Source: Microvirga sp. TS319
GTDB taxonomy: Bacteria; Pseudomonadota; Alphaproteobacteria; Rhizobiales; Beijerinckiaceae
Reading direction: 5' to 3'
Length of the DNA stretch: 64,000 nt
NCBI RefSeq assembly: GCF_041276405.1
Contig: NZ_JBGGGT010000001.1
Span: forward strand, 1,875,001 to 1,939,000
This document shows, piece by piece, positions 16,895 through 25,070 of the stretch. The stretch's first letter is position 1. Each line of letters opens with the position of its first letter. The translations under genes and the position numbers were made by a program. The notes beneath the pieces were generated by a model. That model did not search any database, was not told the origin of the DNA, and worked only from the letters and a program-made list of their open reading frames with translations.

Positions 16895-17544
16895 CACCGC
16901 ACCTCATCAAGAACTTTCGGGGCATGCGGGTTGCCGTCGTCCATACGCCAGATCGCAACCGGCAGAGCATCGTTGAGATCCTGACTAGGCTGGGGCTCGT
17001 CACAACGGTCATCGACCCGCAAGACGGACCCGTCGACGTATGCAGCATCACTCACTCGACGGATATCGTGTTCTTCGATGCGGATTCCCCCGACTGCTCC
17101 TTTGCAGTCGCAGCAGGCGGAGAGATGCCGATCCCAACCGTCGCGGTGCTGGGCCTCGAGACACCCAGTCGCCTCGAGAGGACACTCAATCTCCAGCCCA
17201 CTGCATTGGTGTACAAGCCGATACGGGCAACGGGCATCTATACGGCGGTGTTCTTCGCCGCCAACCAATTTAGGCGCTTCCACGAGCTTAGGGTCCGCCT
17301 TGCCGATCTCGAGGCACGTCACGGTGCCCGCCGCTTCGTCATCAAGGCCGTCGTGGCGCTCATCGAACAATATGGAATCGACGATGAACAGGCATACCGG
17401 ATCCTGAGGCGGGAAAGCATGAAGCGCCGCCTCACGGTGGAGGAATTCGCAGCAACACTTATCGCGGCCGGGCCATCGGCTCTCCGGCACGATGCGGTGG
17501 GCCTAGAGCATCGGACCCAAAAGTGGAATCCACTTTTGGGATAG
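16891..17544 (+). CDS. amiR: ANTAR-domain antiterminator AmiR-like
   Basis: 217 residues, GTG start overlapping the amiC stop by four bases, implying coupled translation. The N-terminal half is a receiver-like fold lacking an obvious phospho-acceptor (MRVAVVHTPDRNRQSIVEIL, VFFDADSP). A helical linker (FHELRVRLADLEARHG) leads to the ANTAR module: RRFVIKAVVALIEQYGIDDEQAYRILRRESMKRRLTVEEFAATL, with the expected Ala-x-x-x-Leu spacing. ANTAR proteins bind paired hexaloop RNA hairpins and stop termination. The last 13 residues are read out of the adjoining palindromic repeat, whose TAG supplies the stop. The normal AmiR end is near ...FAATLIAAG, so this tail is an add-on. Confidence 0.9.
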   Translation: MTPHLIKNFRGMRVAVVHTPDRNRQSIVEILTRLGLVTTVIDPQDGPVDVCSITHSTDIVFFDADSPDCSFAVAAGGEMPIPTVAVLGLETPSRLERTLNLQPTALVYKPIRATGIYTAVFFAANQFRRFHELRVRLADLEARHGARRFVIKAVVALIEQYGIDDEQAYRILRRESMKRRLTVEEFAATLIAAGPSALRHDAVGLEHRTQKWNPLLG

Positions 17545-17621
17545 AATCCGATGCTCCCTTCTTGGAAAGAGCGCATCGTTCTGGCGAAAAACCGGGGCCA
17601 CTTTTTCGCACGATGCGCTAG
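17504..17621. repeat. REP-like repeat cluster 3 (B + C)
   Basis: B unit CTAGAGCATCGGACCC to ATCCGATGCTCCC, then C unit GAGCGCATCGTTCTGGCG to CGCACGATGCGCTA. The B unit overlaps the 3' end of amiR. Confidence 0.85.
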
Positions 17622-17646
17622 CAGCACGATAACGGAGGATCGTGGC

Positions 17647-19185
17647 ATGACCGACGAAACGAAGCAGAACGAACACTCGATTCAGGACACGGTGACGTCG
17701 AGCGGCCTCGAAACGGACCGGCGCGCACTTCTGAAGGGGGCGGCAGCTGTCGGCGGCCTCCTGGCGGGATTCACGGGGCCCACGTATCTTCGGGACTTCA
17801 ATTTCACCCAGACGGCGCGCGCGCAGGGGAGCGGCCCGGTGAAGCTCGGCTTCATCGAGGATGAGTCGGGCAACCTTGCCGTCTACGGCCTCCAGAAGGT
17901 CCATGCGGCCCAACTCGCCGTCAAGGAGATCAACGAGGGCAAGACACTCAGGGGTGCGCCCAATATCGGCGCGGGCTTCATGGCGAGTTCCGGCGACATC
18001 GCCGGCAAGCCGCCCGTTATCAGCAAGGAGGGAACCAATCTGGACCTCGTTGGGGATCCCGGCGAGAAACATCAGTCCCCGCTGCTCTACGAGGAGGTTG
18101 CAGACATCCTCGTAGATTCCAAGGACAAGGGAATCCTCGGCCGCGAGGTCAGCCTCGTGTCGGCTGACGGTCAGAGTAATAATACCGTCTGGCAACAGCT
18201 CGCGCGCCGCATGATCCAGCAGGACAAGGTCGACGTTCTCGTCGCAGGCTTCGCAAGTGCCGAGCGGGAGGCGATCCGCCCGATCGTCGACCAGTCCCGC
18301 CAGCTCTACTTCTACACGAACCAGTACGAGGGCGGCGTCGCGGATGCGAACACCTTCTGCACTGGACCAGTATGCGAGCAGCAGGTTATTCCGACAGTCC
18401 AGTACATGGTCGAGAAGTTCGGGCCGCGCTGCTATACGATCGCCGCCGATTACAACTTCGGGCAACTGACGGCGGCATGGACGAAGGCCTTCATCCCGTT
18501 GGTCGGCGGGCAGATCATCGCCGAGGAGTTCATCCCGCTCTCGGTTTCGGAGTTCAGCCAGGTCATCCAGAGGATTCAGGCCGCCAAACCTGACTGGGTG
18601 ATGACCCTCCTCGTGGGATCCAATCATCACAACTACTATCCGCAGGCAGCTGCGGCGGGCCTCAAGTTCCCGATGGCCTCCACCGTCAATATGGCGCAGG
18701 GCTACGAGCACAAGCGCTTCCCGCCCCCATCACTGGCCAACATGCACAACGCCATCCAGTATCAGATGGAAGTTCCCAGCGCCCGAAACCGCGCCTTCGT
18801 AAAGCGCTGGATGGAGATGTTTCCGCAAGACCAGTATATCGGGGAGATGGCGCAGAACACGTACTTCACGATTCATCTCTACGCCAAGGCGGCTCGCCTC
18901 GCGGGGACGACCGATCAGGCAACGGTGAAGAAGGCCCTGGAACTCGGATGGAACATTGAGGCGCCGGAGGGATCGGTCTTCCTCGAACCCGGCACTCACC
19001 ACTGTGCCCATCCGATACGCCTCGCCGTCTGCGACGAAAACCACAATGTCAGCTTCGTGCGTGACTGGCCCTTGATCGAAGCCTGGTGGCTCCAGCGTCT
19101 CGGCGTGAATCTGATCCGCCATCCGGAGTACAAGCAATACACGCCGGCGGAGGATCCTTACTTCATGATGTTCGGCAAGGCCTGA
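17647..19185 (+). CDS. ABC transporter substrate-binding protein for urea/short-chain amides (UrtA/FmdD-like)
   Basis: 512 residues from ATG 17647, chosen for the GGAGG site 9 nt upstream; the frame runs further back only through the repeat. Twin-arginine signal TDRRALLKGAAAVGGLLAGF, with processing near TARAQG. The mature protein is a type-1 periplasmic binding fold of the urea/amide class: VKLGFIEDESGNLAVYG, DVLVAGFASAEREAIRPIV, LYFYTNQYEGGVADANTFC, MTLLVGSNHHNYYP and LEPGTHHCAHPIRLAVCDE. It is longer than UrtA by an insertion near residues 60-110. It captures an amide in the periplasm for the two permeases and two ATPases that follow. It belongs to the same fold family as AmiC. Confidence 0.9.
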   Translation: MTDETKQNEHSIQDTVTSSGLETDRRALLKGAAAVGGLLAGFTGPTYLRDFNFTQTARAQGSGPVKLGFIEDESGNLAVYGLQKVHAAQLAVKEINEGKTLRGAPNIGAGFMASSGDIAGKPPVISKEGTNLDLVGDPGEKHQSPLLYEEVADILVDSKDKGILGREVSLVSADGQSNNTVWQQLARRMIQQDKVDVLVAGFASAEREAIRPIVDQSRQLYFYTNQYEGGVADANTFCTGPVCEQQVIPTVQYMVEKFGPRCYTIAADYNFGQLTAAWTKAFIPLVGGQIIAEEFIPLSVSEFSQVIQRIQAAKPDWVMTLLVGSNHHNYYPQAAAAGLKFPMASTVNMAQGYEHKRFPPPSLANMHNAIQYQMEVPSARNRAFVKRWMEMFPQDQYIGEMAQNTYFTIHLYAKAARLAGTTDQATVKKALELGWNIEAPEGSVFLEPGTHHCAHPIRLAVCDENHNVSFVRDWPLIEAWWLQRLGVNLIRHPEYKQYTPAEDPYFMMFGKA

Positions 19186-19197
19186 ACCTTACGATCG

Positions 19198-19222
19198 CGC
19201 GGCGTCCCCCCGGGACGCCGCG
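19198..19222 (+). terminator. GC-rich hairpin between binding-protein and permease genes
   Basis: A perfect 11-bp stem (CGCGGCGTCCC with its complement) and a CCC loop without T tract. Likely a processing/stabilising or partial-termination element that lets the binding protein be made in excess over the membrane components. Confidence 0.6.
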
Positions 19223-19255
19223 TCCACGAGTGCGAGAAGTCCTCGGGGCCGGATC

Positions 19256-20149
19256 ATGGACAGCCTGGCGGTTGCCTTCAGTATTCTCTATCAACTCGCG
19301 ACGAACGCCTCCTTTCTCCTGCTCGCCGGGTTGGGGCTTATCGTGATCCTTGGCATGATGAACATCATCAACCTCGCCCATGGGGAACTGATGATGCTCG
19401 GGGCTTACACGGCCACCATGCTGTATCATCGCGGAATTCCGTTCCCGATTACCGTCGTTGCGGCCTTCTTCGTCGTCGCCCTCGCGGGAGCCGTGCTCGA
19501 GCGGCTCGTCGTCAGGTGGTTCTATGGTGAAAGACTGGGGGCTCTCGTCGTGACATGGGGGATCAGCTTGGTCCTGTCCCAGGGAACGCTCATGCTGCTC
19601 GGTCCTTTTATGCCTTCGATCCCCATCCCCGGTGGCTCCGTAGCCGTCGGCCAGTACTCCTTCTCGGTCTACTGGTTGATCCTGGTTACGGTGACCGTGC
19701 TTCTCCTCTTCGGGCTGGGATTGCTCTACAACCGGACGAGCTTCGGTCTGCATGCGCGCGCGACCATGCAGAAGCCCGAGATCGCCCGTGCGCTCGGCGT
19801 CAACACGGATCGTATCTATCTTCTCACCTTCAGTCTCGGCGCGGGTCTCGCCGGCCTCAGCGGAGCACTCCTGGCCCCGACTGTCTCCATAGCGCCGTTC
19901 ATGGGCCAACAGTTCGTGGCCCCGGCCTTCATCACCGTCGTCGTGGGTGGGGCGACCAACGTCATTGCAGGCGCGCTGGGGGCAAGCAGCCTGCTGTCGC
20001 TTGTCAAGACTCCGGTCGGCTTCTGGCTCGGAGCATTTCTCGGCAACGTCGCCCTGCTTCTCGCCGCGCTGGTGATCATCAGGCTCATGCCCGATGGCAT
20101 CTCGGCGGCCTTCCAGCGCTGGCAGGACCGGCGTTCACGAATGGCATGA
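19256..20149 (+). CDS. branched-chain/urea-type ABC permease (LivH/UrtB-like)
   Basis: 297 residues with about eight membrane segments. LivH-type hallmarks: LAGLGLIVILGMMNIINLAHGELMMLGAY near 20-50, RTSFGLHARATMQKPEIARALGVN in the cytoplasmic coupling loop, and FITVVVGGATNVIAGALGAS. It lies 70 bp after the binding-protein gene, separated by a hairpin, and 3 bp before the second permease. It forms one half of the transmembrane channel of the amide importer. Confidence 0.93.
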   Translation: MDSLAVAFSILYQLATNASFLLLAGLGLIVILGMMNIINLAHGELMMLGAYTATMLYHRGIPFPITVVAAFFVVALAGAVLERLVVRWFYGERLGALVVTWGISLVLSQGTLMLLGPFMPSIPIPGGSVAVGQYSFSVYWLILVTVTVLLLFGLGLLYNRTSFGLHARATMQKPEIARALGVNTDRIYLLTFSLGAGLAGLSGALLAPTVSIAPFMGQQFVAPAFITVVVGGATNVIAGALGASSLLSLVKTPVGFWLGAFLGNVALLLAALVIIRLMPDGISAAFQRWQDRRSRMA

Positions 20150-20152
20150 ACC

Positions 20153-21214
20153 ATGCGCGGACCCATCGCCACCCTCACGGGGACAAACGATATCGGCCAC
20201 TCGCCCGTCTTCTGGGCAGGCTTCGCGCTGGTCCTCGCCGCCCTTGCGGCCTATCCGGGCACGGCCACAGAGTTCGAAGCGAACAACGTAGCCTTCTATC
20301 TTTTGAACGTCCCGCTCGCACTCGGTCTCTGTCTCCTATGGGGATATGGTGGCGTCCTCAGCTTCGGACAGGTCGCCTATTTCGGAATCGCCGCCTATGT
20401 CTACGGCATCATCGCCGGAAACATGAACGGGAGCCCATGGGGCTCCTTGATCGGCGTGATCGGTGGGCTGACTGCCAGCGCTGTCGCGGCCGGCATCTTC
20501 GGCTATTTCGTCTTCTATGCCAGGGTCCAAAACTGGATCGTGCCGATCCTCACGCTGGTCCTCACCTTGCTTCTGGAGACATTTCTCGGTCAAACGGCCG
20601 GCTATCAATGGCGGGTCGGACAGGTTCAGCTCGGCGGGTACAATGGCATGACAGGTATCCCGCCGTTCCAGCTCGGGGATCTGATGTTCTTCGGCTACTA
20701 TTTCTACTACTATGTCCTGGTCGTGGTTGTCCTGTCCTACATCGGTTGCAGGATGCTCGTGAACGCGAACGCCGGCGAGGTCCTCCTGGCGATCCGGGAG
20801 GATCCGCTGCGAACCGAGTTGCTCGGTTACGACATCCGTGCCCGGCAGTGGTCGATCTTCGTTCTCGCCAGCATGTTGGCTGGATTGAGCGGCGTCCTTT
20901 ACGTCCAGTGGGGCAATTACATTACTCCGACGCAAGTCGGACTCGCACAGGCCTCCCTCCCGGTCATCTGGGTAGCCGTCGGAGGACGTGACAGCCTGCT
21001 GGCCTGTGCGATCAGCACCTACGCGCTGAACTGGCTGACCTATACCCTGTCGTCCGCCGGCTACCAATCGGCGCTCGTGATCATCGGCTTCCTCCTCGTC
21101 ATCGTGATGCTGTTCTTCCCGCGAGGTGTCGTCGTCACGATCGCACGGGCGACCATCTGGAGGCGCAAGGAAAGGAGGGGCGTCGACGATGTCGGATACG
21201 ATCCTCGCCACTGA
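20153..21214 (+). CDS. branched-chain/urea-type ABC permease (LivM/UrtC-like)
   Basis: 353 residues, polytopic. LivM motifs: LLWGYGGVLSFGQVAYFGIAAYVYG near 60-85, LLAIREDPLRTELLGYDIRARQW in the coupling loop, GVLYVQWGNYITPTQVG and VIWVAVGGRDSLLACAI. It starts three bases after the previous stop, and its 3' end overlaps the first 26 bases of the ATPase gene, so translation is coupled along the operon. It is the partner permease of the amide importer. Confidence 0.93.
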   Translation: MRGPIATLTGTNDIGHSPVFWAGFALVLAALAAYPGTATEFEANNVAFYLLNVPLALGLCLLWGYGGVLSFGQVAYFGIAAYVYGIIAGNMNGSPWGSLIGVIGGLTASAVAAGIFGYFVFYARVQNWIVPILTLVLTLLLETFLGQTAGYQWRVGQVQLGGYNGMTGIPPFQLGDLMFFGYYFYYYVLVVVVLSYIGCRMLVNANAGEVLLAIREDPLRTELLGYDIRARQWSIFVLASMLAGLSGVLYVQWGNYITPTQVGLAQASLPVIWVAVGGRDSLLACAISTYALNWLTYTLSSAGYQSALVIIGFLLVIVMLFFPRGVVVTIARATIWRRKERRGVDDVGYDPRH

Positions 21215-21911
21215 AAGACTCGTGAAGCGCTTCGGCGGCGTCACGGCCGCGGACGATGTGAGCCTGTCCGTCAAGCGCGGCGAGCTGCGTTGCCTCATCG
21301 GACCCAATGGGGCAGGAAAGTCGACGCTGTTCGCACTTCTTTGCGGCATCTACCGACCCGACTCCGGGCTGGTGTGGTTCAATGGGCGGGACGTCACCGC
21401 GCTTCATGCCTTCCAGCGCGTGAGACGGGGATTAGGCCTCACTTTCCAGACCAACCGTACGTACCACGCTCTTTCGGTCCGTCAGAACCTCGAGACCGCA
21501 CTGGGCGCCCCGAGGGGAGATCGGCCCGGAGGAGCCGAGGCGCGGTACCAACACGTCCTTGTTCGGTTTGGACTGGAAAGGGATCTCGACAGGCCGGCGC
21601 GGGAGCTTCCTCACCACCAGCTTCAATGGCTCGAGATCGCCATGGCCCTGGCTAGTGGCCCGGACGTTCTTCTCCTGGACGAACCGACTGCAGGAATGTC
21701 CCCTGACGAAACACTCCAGACGGCGCGCGTCCTGAAGCATCTGAACGGAGAAGGGCTCACCATCATCGTGGTGGAACACGACATCGCGTTCGTGCGGGAG
21801 CTGGCCCAGGTGGTGACCGTCCTCCACCAAGGCCGGGTCTTCGCGGAGGGAACGGTCGCCGAGATCACTCAGCATCAGGACGTGCGCCGTATTTATTTAG
21901 GCAGGACCTGA
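21189..21911 (+). CDS. ABC transporter ATP-binding protein (LivG/UrtD-like)
   Basis: 240 residues from ATG 21189, selected because AGGAGG lies about 12 nt upstream and MSDTILATERLVKRFGGVTA is the normal family N-terminus; a longer frame from 21126 is an overlap artefact. Walker A GPNGAGKST, Q-loop TFQTNRTY, a divergent signature (RELPHHQLQWLEIAMAL in place of LSGGQ), Walker B VLLLDEPTAGMSPDE and the switch His in IVVEHDIAFV. The missing canonical LSGGQ is a small oddity but is tolerated in LivG/UrtD relatives. Confidence 0.92.
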   Translation: MSDTILATERLVKRFGGVTAADDVSLSVKRGELRCLIGPNGAGKSTLFALLCGIYRPDSGLVWFNGRDVTALHAFQRVRRGLGLTFQTNRTYHALSVRQNLETALGAPRGDRPGGAEARYQHVLVRFGLERDLDRPARELPHHQLQWLEIAMALASGPDVLLLDEPTAGMSPDETLQTARVLKHLNGEGLTIIVVEHDIAFVRELAQVVTVLHQGRVFAEGTVAEITQHQDVRRIYLGRT

Positions 21912-21914
21912 CCG

Positions 21915-22622
21915 ATGAACCCGACCCTGACGACCAATGGCCTTCGCTCGGGATACGGAACCGGAGACGTTTTGCAGGGCGTCTCCATCGAGGTGAGTCC
22001 GGGCGAGATCGTCGGTGTGCTCGGACGGAACGGTATGGGCAAGAGCACGCTGATGCGTACCGTTATCGGACTGCTTCCCGCCCGTGCCGGCAGCATCATG
22101 TTCGAGGGAGCGGACCTAACCCGGGAAAGTGCGGACGTGCGAGCGCGCCGTGGCATCGGCTACGTGCCCCAAGGGCGCGAGATCTTCCCGCACCTCACCG
22201 TCCGCGAGAACTTGCAAATGGGACATCTCGTCAACGCTGGACGTGGACACTACGCACTTGACGAGGTTTACGGCTGGTTTCCGTTCCTTCGCGAAAGGGA
22301 GCGTCAGAGGGGCGGCACGCTGTCCGGAGGGCAGCAGGAGATGCTCGCGATCGCCCGTGCCCTTGTGAACGGCCCTAGCCTCCTCCTTCTGGATGAGCCG
22401 AGCGACGGCGTGCAGCCGAGCATCGTCCAGCAGATCGGCACGTTCATCGTCGAACTCGTCGCCAGAAAGGCCACTGCGGTGCTTCTCGTGGAACAGAACA
22501 TCGATCTGATCCAAACCGCAGCACACCGGGCCTACGTGCTCGAGAAGGGCCGCGTCGTAACGAGCCTGGAGCACAGCGACATACGCGATACTGAGAGATT
22601 GACCGAATTCCTTTCGGTCTAA
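21915..22622 (+). CDS. ABC transporter ATP-binding protein (LivF/UrtE-like)
   Basis: 235 residues, starting 3 bp after the LivG-like gene. Walker A GRNGMGKST, Q-loop YVPQGREIFPHLTV, signature LSGGQQEMLAIARAL, Walker B LLLLDEPSDGVQPSI and switch LLVEQNIDL. The GxGKST loop with Met and the PSDGVQPS variant are typical of LivF/UrtE. It pairs with the preceding ATPase to drive amide uptake. Confidence 0.93.
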   Translation: MNPTLTTNGLRSGYGTGDVLQGVSIEVSPGEIVGVLGRNGMGKSTLMRTVIGLLPARAGSIMFEGADLTRESADVRARRGIGYVPQGREIFPHLTVRENLQMGHLVNAGRGHYALDEVYGWFPFLRERERQRGGTLSGGQQEMLAIARALVNGPSLLLLDEPSDGVQPSIVQQIGTFIVELVARKATAVLLVEQNIDLIQTAAHRAYVLEKGRVVTSLEHSDIRDTERLTEFLSV

Positions 22623-22637
22623 GCAGGGAGTGGAACC

Positions 22638-23624
22638 ATGAGCTGGCTAGAGAACTCGTACATGGCCCGCAAGGGCATGGCGCGCGGCAATTCCGGGGAA
22701 ACCCATCAATTGAACGGTGAGAAGCAGGGAAAGTACCACTACGTCTACGGCCCCTATGCCGAACCCGTACTGACGGTCAAACCCGGAGACGTTGTCGTCG
22801 CTGAGACCCAGGATGCCTTCGAGGGAGCCATCAAGACCGAGTCCGATTCTCCCTCGGAAATCTTGCACATGCCGTTCCTTAACCCGCAATGCGGACCCAT
22901 CGAAGTCGAGGGCGCCGAAAAGGGGGACGTCCTGTGCGTTCACATTCATTCCATCAAGCCGCGCGGGCCGCAACCTGTGGGGACGACGGCTTTGATCACT
23001 GAATTCGGCGGGCTTGTCGGCACCACCAACACCGCCCTGCTGAACAAGCCACTCCCGGAGAAAGTCAAGAAAATGGAAGTGACTGAAGCCGGCGTGAAGT
23101 TCAACGACAGGGTCACGCTCCCATACGAACCGTTCATAGGCACTCTTGGCGTGTCGCCGGAGATCGAGGCCGTAAGTTCGTTGCAGCCTGACTACTGGGG
23201 CGGAAACATGGATCTACCCGACGTCGCACCGGGCGCGATCGCCTACTTTCCAGTGCACCACAAGGGCGCCTACCTCTATCTCGGCGATTGCCACGCGAGG
23301 CAGGGGGATGGGGAACTCTGCGGCGTAGCGGTTGAGATCCCATCGACCACGACGGTTCAGGTAGATCTGATCAAGGGGTGGTCGATCGCCTGGCCTCGTC
23401 TTGAGAACGAGGAATTCATCATGTCCATCGGCAGCTCGCGGCCGATGGAGGATGCTGCCCGCATAGCTTATCGCGAGCTTCTGCGCTGGCTGTGCGCCGA
23501 TTATGGTTATGACGAGGCGGAGGCCTATTTCCTTCTTACGCAAGCCGGACGCGTTCGCCTGGGCAATATGGTAGATCCTAAGTACACGTTGGGAGCCTCA
23601 ATTCTGAAACGATATCTGATGTAA
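22638..23624 (+). CDS. acetamidase/formamidase family amidohydrolase
   Basis: 328 residues, last gene of the operon, with a site AGGGAGTGGAACC before the ATG. Family features: VKPGDVVVAETQDAFEG near 48-64, FLNPQCGPIEVEGAEKGDVLCVHI, NDRVTLPYEPFIGTLGVSPE, and the conserved metal/active-site block YLYLGDCHARQGDGELCGVAVE near 210-231. These enzymes release ammonia from formamide, acetamide or similar short amides. It is shorter than FmdA of Methylophilus (about 400). Encoded with AmiC/AmiR and a dedicated importer, it makes a self-contained nitrogen-scavenging unit: sense, import, hydrolyse. Confidence 0.92.
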   Translation: MSWLENSYMARKGMARGNSGETHQLNGEKQGKYHYVYGPYAEPVLTVKPGDVVVAETQDAFEGAIKTESDSPSEILHMPFLNPQCGPIEVEGAEKGDVLCVHIHSIKPRGPQPVGTTALITEFGGLVGTTNTALLNKPLPEKVKKMEVTEAGVKFNDRVTLPYEPFIGTLGVSPEIEAVSSLQPDYWGGNMDLPDVAPGAIAYFPVHHKGAYLYLGDCHARQGDGELCGVAVEIPSTTTVQVDLIKGWSIAWPRLENEEFIMSIGSSRPMEDAARIAYRELLRWLCADYGYDEAEAYFLLTQAGRVRLGNMVDPKYTLGASILKRYLM

Positions 23625-23942
23625 CCGCCATCGCCGGAAGCAAGGACCATATTGGGAGACCGTCTGGGAAACCTTGTTGCCAGAATTGGTCGGAGCACTG
23701 ATTGAGTGAGCCCGTCCCAGGCCGTGCTCCACGCGACGCGAATGGATTTCGCTCGTCCAAGCTTGAGCATTCGGTTGTGGGCATGAACGGCAGCGGCACA
23801 CTCCACCCTGCAACGCTGATGCTTCCGTGAGTGTAAGCTCGTGCAGATCCATTGTTTGAAGCGAGTGATGGCGGCCTTCTCTTCTGGTCCCGTTCAGGGC
23901 TCCATCGGCGATGCAATTCCGGCCTCCGATCCGCCGGACAAT

Positions 23943-23992
23943 CTAGCGCCTCGTGCGAAAAACCGGGTCCACTTTTTCGCACGATACGCTAG
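23943..23992. repeat. REP-like repeat 4 (single C unit)
   Basis: CTAGCGCCTCGTGCG to CGCACGATACGCTAG, a single C palindrome with two arm changes. Confidence 0.8.
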
Positions 23993-24010
23993 AACCCCAT
24001 GACCTTTATC

Positions 24011-24145
24011 GAAAAATCGACGTCGTGACTGGCTTTCCAAAGTCCGTGGCGACCTGCTTCTCAATCGTCGCGGACGTCGAGCCAAGATCGGCTCGACGGA
24101 GCCAGAGCGATACCACACCGAAAGCAGGAACGACGTCGATTTTTC
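24011..24145. repeat. 135-bp segment bounded by a perfect 16-bp inverted repeat
   Basis: GAAAAATCGACGTCGT at 24011-24026 and its exact complement ACGACGTCGATTTTTC at 24130-24145 enclose about 100 bp with no ORF. Possible miniature inverted-repeat element; no clear target duplication was seen. Confidence 0.5.
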
Positions 24146-24504
24146 AATACCCTTACACGACAACACTTGGTGAATCCAAGTAATCAGCCACACCGAGTGA
24201 CTGAGTTCCAAAACGTTAAATTCCGCAGCAAGCTCAGTGCGGATCGCGGGACTTCGCGACTCTACCGCCACGTCAGAGGCTCAAGAGCAGCTGGCCGCCC
24301 GTCAGTCCTGCTCAAATCTTTCGATGTAGAACGTATATCATAATATCCGAGAGCCCTTACTTGCCTCTGCTGTAACTTGAATGTTTCATGAGAGAACTTC
24401 GTATGAATCGCAATGCACCCCACTCTAGTGAAATGTATTTACCCGCTTTACCCGCATTAGTGTCTCCACCGCATGGGATCCAATTATGACTTTGACTACT
24501 GACC

Positions 24505-24622
24505 CTAGCGCATCGTGCGAAAAAGTGGCCCCGGCTTTTCGCAAGAACGATGCGCTGTTCTATAGGAGGAGCATCGGATTCAATCCCAAAAGCGGATTCC
24601 ACTTTTGGGTCCGATGCTCTAG
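24505..24622. repeat. REP-like repeat cluster 5 (C + B)
   Basis: C unit CTAGCGCATCGTGCG to AACGATGCGCT, spacer GTTCTATAGGAG, B unit GAGCATCGGATTC to GGGTCCGATGCTCTAG. Confidence 0.85.
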
Positions 24623-25070
24623 GTCCGGGATCGCGATGCCAGACTCCGAGAACGCTGGTTTGGAGGCGCTTGCCTTCATGCTCGATGCGAAGCCTGATCT
24701 TATCCACGTGATCGGCGCTTGCCGATCCGAGGATGTCACCGTCATCGCCATCCCGGATGCGTGTGAGATCGGCGTCGATATCGGGAGGATACACCCTATC
24801 ATCGAGGCTGATGCACCGACGGCGATGAGAGATCTCCAGGTCATCACGATCACATCGGCTCTTCATTGCCCGCAATGAGCCGACCAAGAGCAGCCGTTTC
24901 TGATGCCCGTCCCACCGCTAGACAACACAGGATTCGCCCTTTCCGGCGTGCCCTGCGAGTGCGGGGCTGAGGGAATTGCTCCCGCAAACCCGCCGTACCG
25001 GCAGACATCGGCATACGGGAAATCTCCGTGCCTGCATCGTCAATCATAAGGAAGTGATTCGAGAACTTCT

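Larger units (their letters stand above)
23625..25070. other. 1.4-kb repeat-bearing region without a sure gene
   Basis: Holds repeat clusters 4 and 5 and an inverted-repeat pair at 24011-24145. A plus-strand stretch at about 24630-24870 reads like a short fragment of coding sequence (LEALAFMLDAKPDLIHVIGACRS is within it) but has no proper start and no recognised family. The minus-strand frames around 23600-23980 look non-coding. Confidence 0.5.

Noticed and set aside
19555..20991. 478-residue plus-strand ORF across both amide permeases
   Set aside because: Arg/Pro/His-rich out-of-frame reading of two clear LivH/LivM-type permeases.
24627..24878. Plus-strand reading frame resembling part of a cofactor-binding protein
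   Set aside because: The frame starts inside repeat cluster 5, has no ribosome site, and the similarity (PDLIHVIGA) is too short to name a family.
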